Assembly: GCA_947167315.1 (NCBI GenBank)
Contig: CAMVHP010000021.1
Location: 1-15,680 of the forward strand
DNA from: RGIG8782 sp017475895
GTDB lineage: Bacteria; Pseudomonadota; Alphaproteobacteria; Rickettsiales; UBA1997
Direction: 5' to 3'
DNA: 15,680 nucleotides
The notes beneath the pieces were generated by a model, which searched no databases, was not told the DNA's origin, and saw only the letters and a list, made by a program, of their open reading frames with translations. Positions 15,247 to 15,680 of the stretch are shown one piece after another. The position numbers and the translations under genes are program-made. Position 1 is the first letter of the stretch, and every line of letters begins with the position of its first letter.

Positions 15247-15596
15247 TATTCTCCTCTTAATTTACTCATACCATATTGTGTTGCTGCCTGTATCCAAGAA
15301 CCACCTTTTGTGATAATAACAACAAATATCAGCACACCACATATTATAAATGGGAGCATTAAAAGAAATCTTCTACCCTCCGCTGCGATCAAATTTGCCT
15401 GTGCCGTAGCATATTTTGCCGCATTACTCTTTGATTCCTTTTTTGCTTCATCTAACTCTTTTTTATCCTCTTCTTCTTTTATTTCAAGAGCCGTTTTTTT
15501 TCTCTCGCTCTTCTCACTACCACCAGCAGCATCGCTCTTTTTTGGAGCTGATTGATCCTGCATAAAAGAAGCAAATGAACTATTGTTTTCTTCCAT
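15246..15596 (-). CDS. Unknown single-pass membrane protein with charged N-terminal region
   Basis: I do not recognise this 116-residue protein. The first 30 residues are polar and low in complexity (Ser, Asn, Gln, Ala). Residues 31-58 are dense in Lys and Glu and probably helical or coiled. Residues 60-75 are Ala-rich, one transmembrane helix spans about 77-96, and a short amphipathic tail follows. There is no signal peptide cleavage site, so an N-in, C-out orientation is likely. AAGGT just before the ATG is a plausible ribosome binding site. It starts 28 nt after the ssb stop and is coupled to the lipoprotein gene by a 1-nt overlap, so the three are probably one transcript. A real gene is supported by spacing and coding character. 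Confidence 0.75.
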   Translation of the reverse strand: MEENNSSFASFMQDQSAPKKSDAAGGSEKSERKKTALEIKEEEDKKELDEAKKESKSNAAKYATAQANLIAAEGRRFLLMLPFIICGVLIFVVIITKGGSWIQAATQYGMSKLRGE

Positions 15597-15624
15597 AGTT
15601 TTTACCTTTTATTAACAAAACGTT

Positions 15625-15680
15625 TTAAAACGGTATATCATCATCAATAACTTCCTCTATGAAGTTATCATTGGAATTGT
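15625..15680 (-). CDS. ssb: Single-stranded DNA-binding protein, C-terminal end only
   Basis: Only the last 18 codons plus two bases lie in the window. They read NSNDNFIEEVIDDDIPF and stop. The acidic tail ending DDDIPF is the signature by which SSB recruits replication and repair partners. The DNA-binding OB fold lies beyond the window edge. It is upstream of, and probably cotranscribed with, the unknown membrane protein and the lipoprotein. Confidence 0.9.
   Translation of the reverse strand, partial: NSNDNFIEEVIDDDIPF

Noticed and set aside
1..15680. Alternative genetic code with TGA as tryptophan, as in some AT-rich symbionts
   Set aside because: TGA ends the glycosyltransferase and atpD at the right lengths, and the Trp codons checked are TGG.

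Overview
The window is AT-rich, gene-dense bacterial chromosome. It uses the standard code: TGG encodes Trp, and TGA ends the glycosyltransferase and atpD. A penicillin-binding division protein (FtsI), FtsL, MraZ and RsmH imply a walled, FtsZ-type divider. A putative LptE-like lipoprotein implies an outer membrane. The best guess is a Gram-negative, possibly alphaproteobacterial lineage with a compact genome; this is inferred from gene style and not proven. There are no RNA genes, insertion sequences or CRISPR arrays, and no gene-free stretch longer than 180 bp.

Layout. (1) 1-517, minus: histidine phosphatase cut by the window edge. (2) 518-636: divergent promoter region. (3) 637-3851, plus: tyrS, a family 2 glycosyltransferase and galE. 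(4) 3873-7144, minus: a short division and cell-wall cluster transcribed mraZ-rsmH-ftsL-ftsI, with overlapping genes. (5) 7145-7323: divergent control region with a strong promoter for the ATPase operon, an 8-bp-arm inverted repeat, and 10-bp-phased ATGG repeats next to mraZ that look like a MraZ operator. (6) 7324-13796, plus: nine ATPase genes in the order atpD-C-Q-R-B-E-F-A-G, followed at once by miaA (13799-14776). (7) 14743-15680, minus: the end of ssb, an unknown one-helix membrane protein, and an LptE-like lipoprotein that converges on and overlaps miaA.

The centrepiece is the ATPase operon. Beta and epsilon come first, two small membrane proteins (AtpQ, AtpR) follow, and there is no separate delta gene. 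This is the hallmark of the N-type ATPase, a laterally spread rotary ATPase usually found as a second enzyme beside an ordinary F-type one. Here its base composition matches its neighbours, it is followed 2 nt later by the housekeeping gene miaA, and it has a near-consensus promoter. It may therefore be a resident, possibly the only, rotary ATPase. Its rotor subunit carries two glutamates at the ion site, and its b subunit ends in a delta-like domain.
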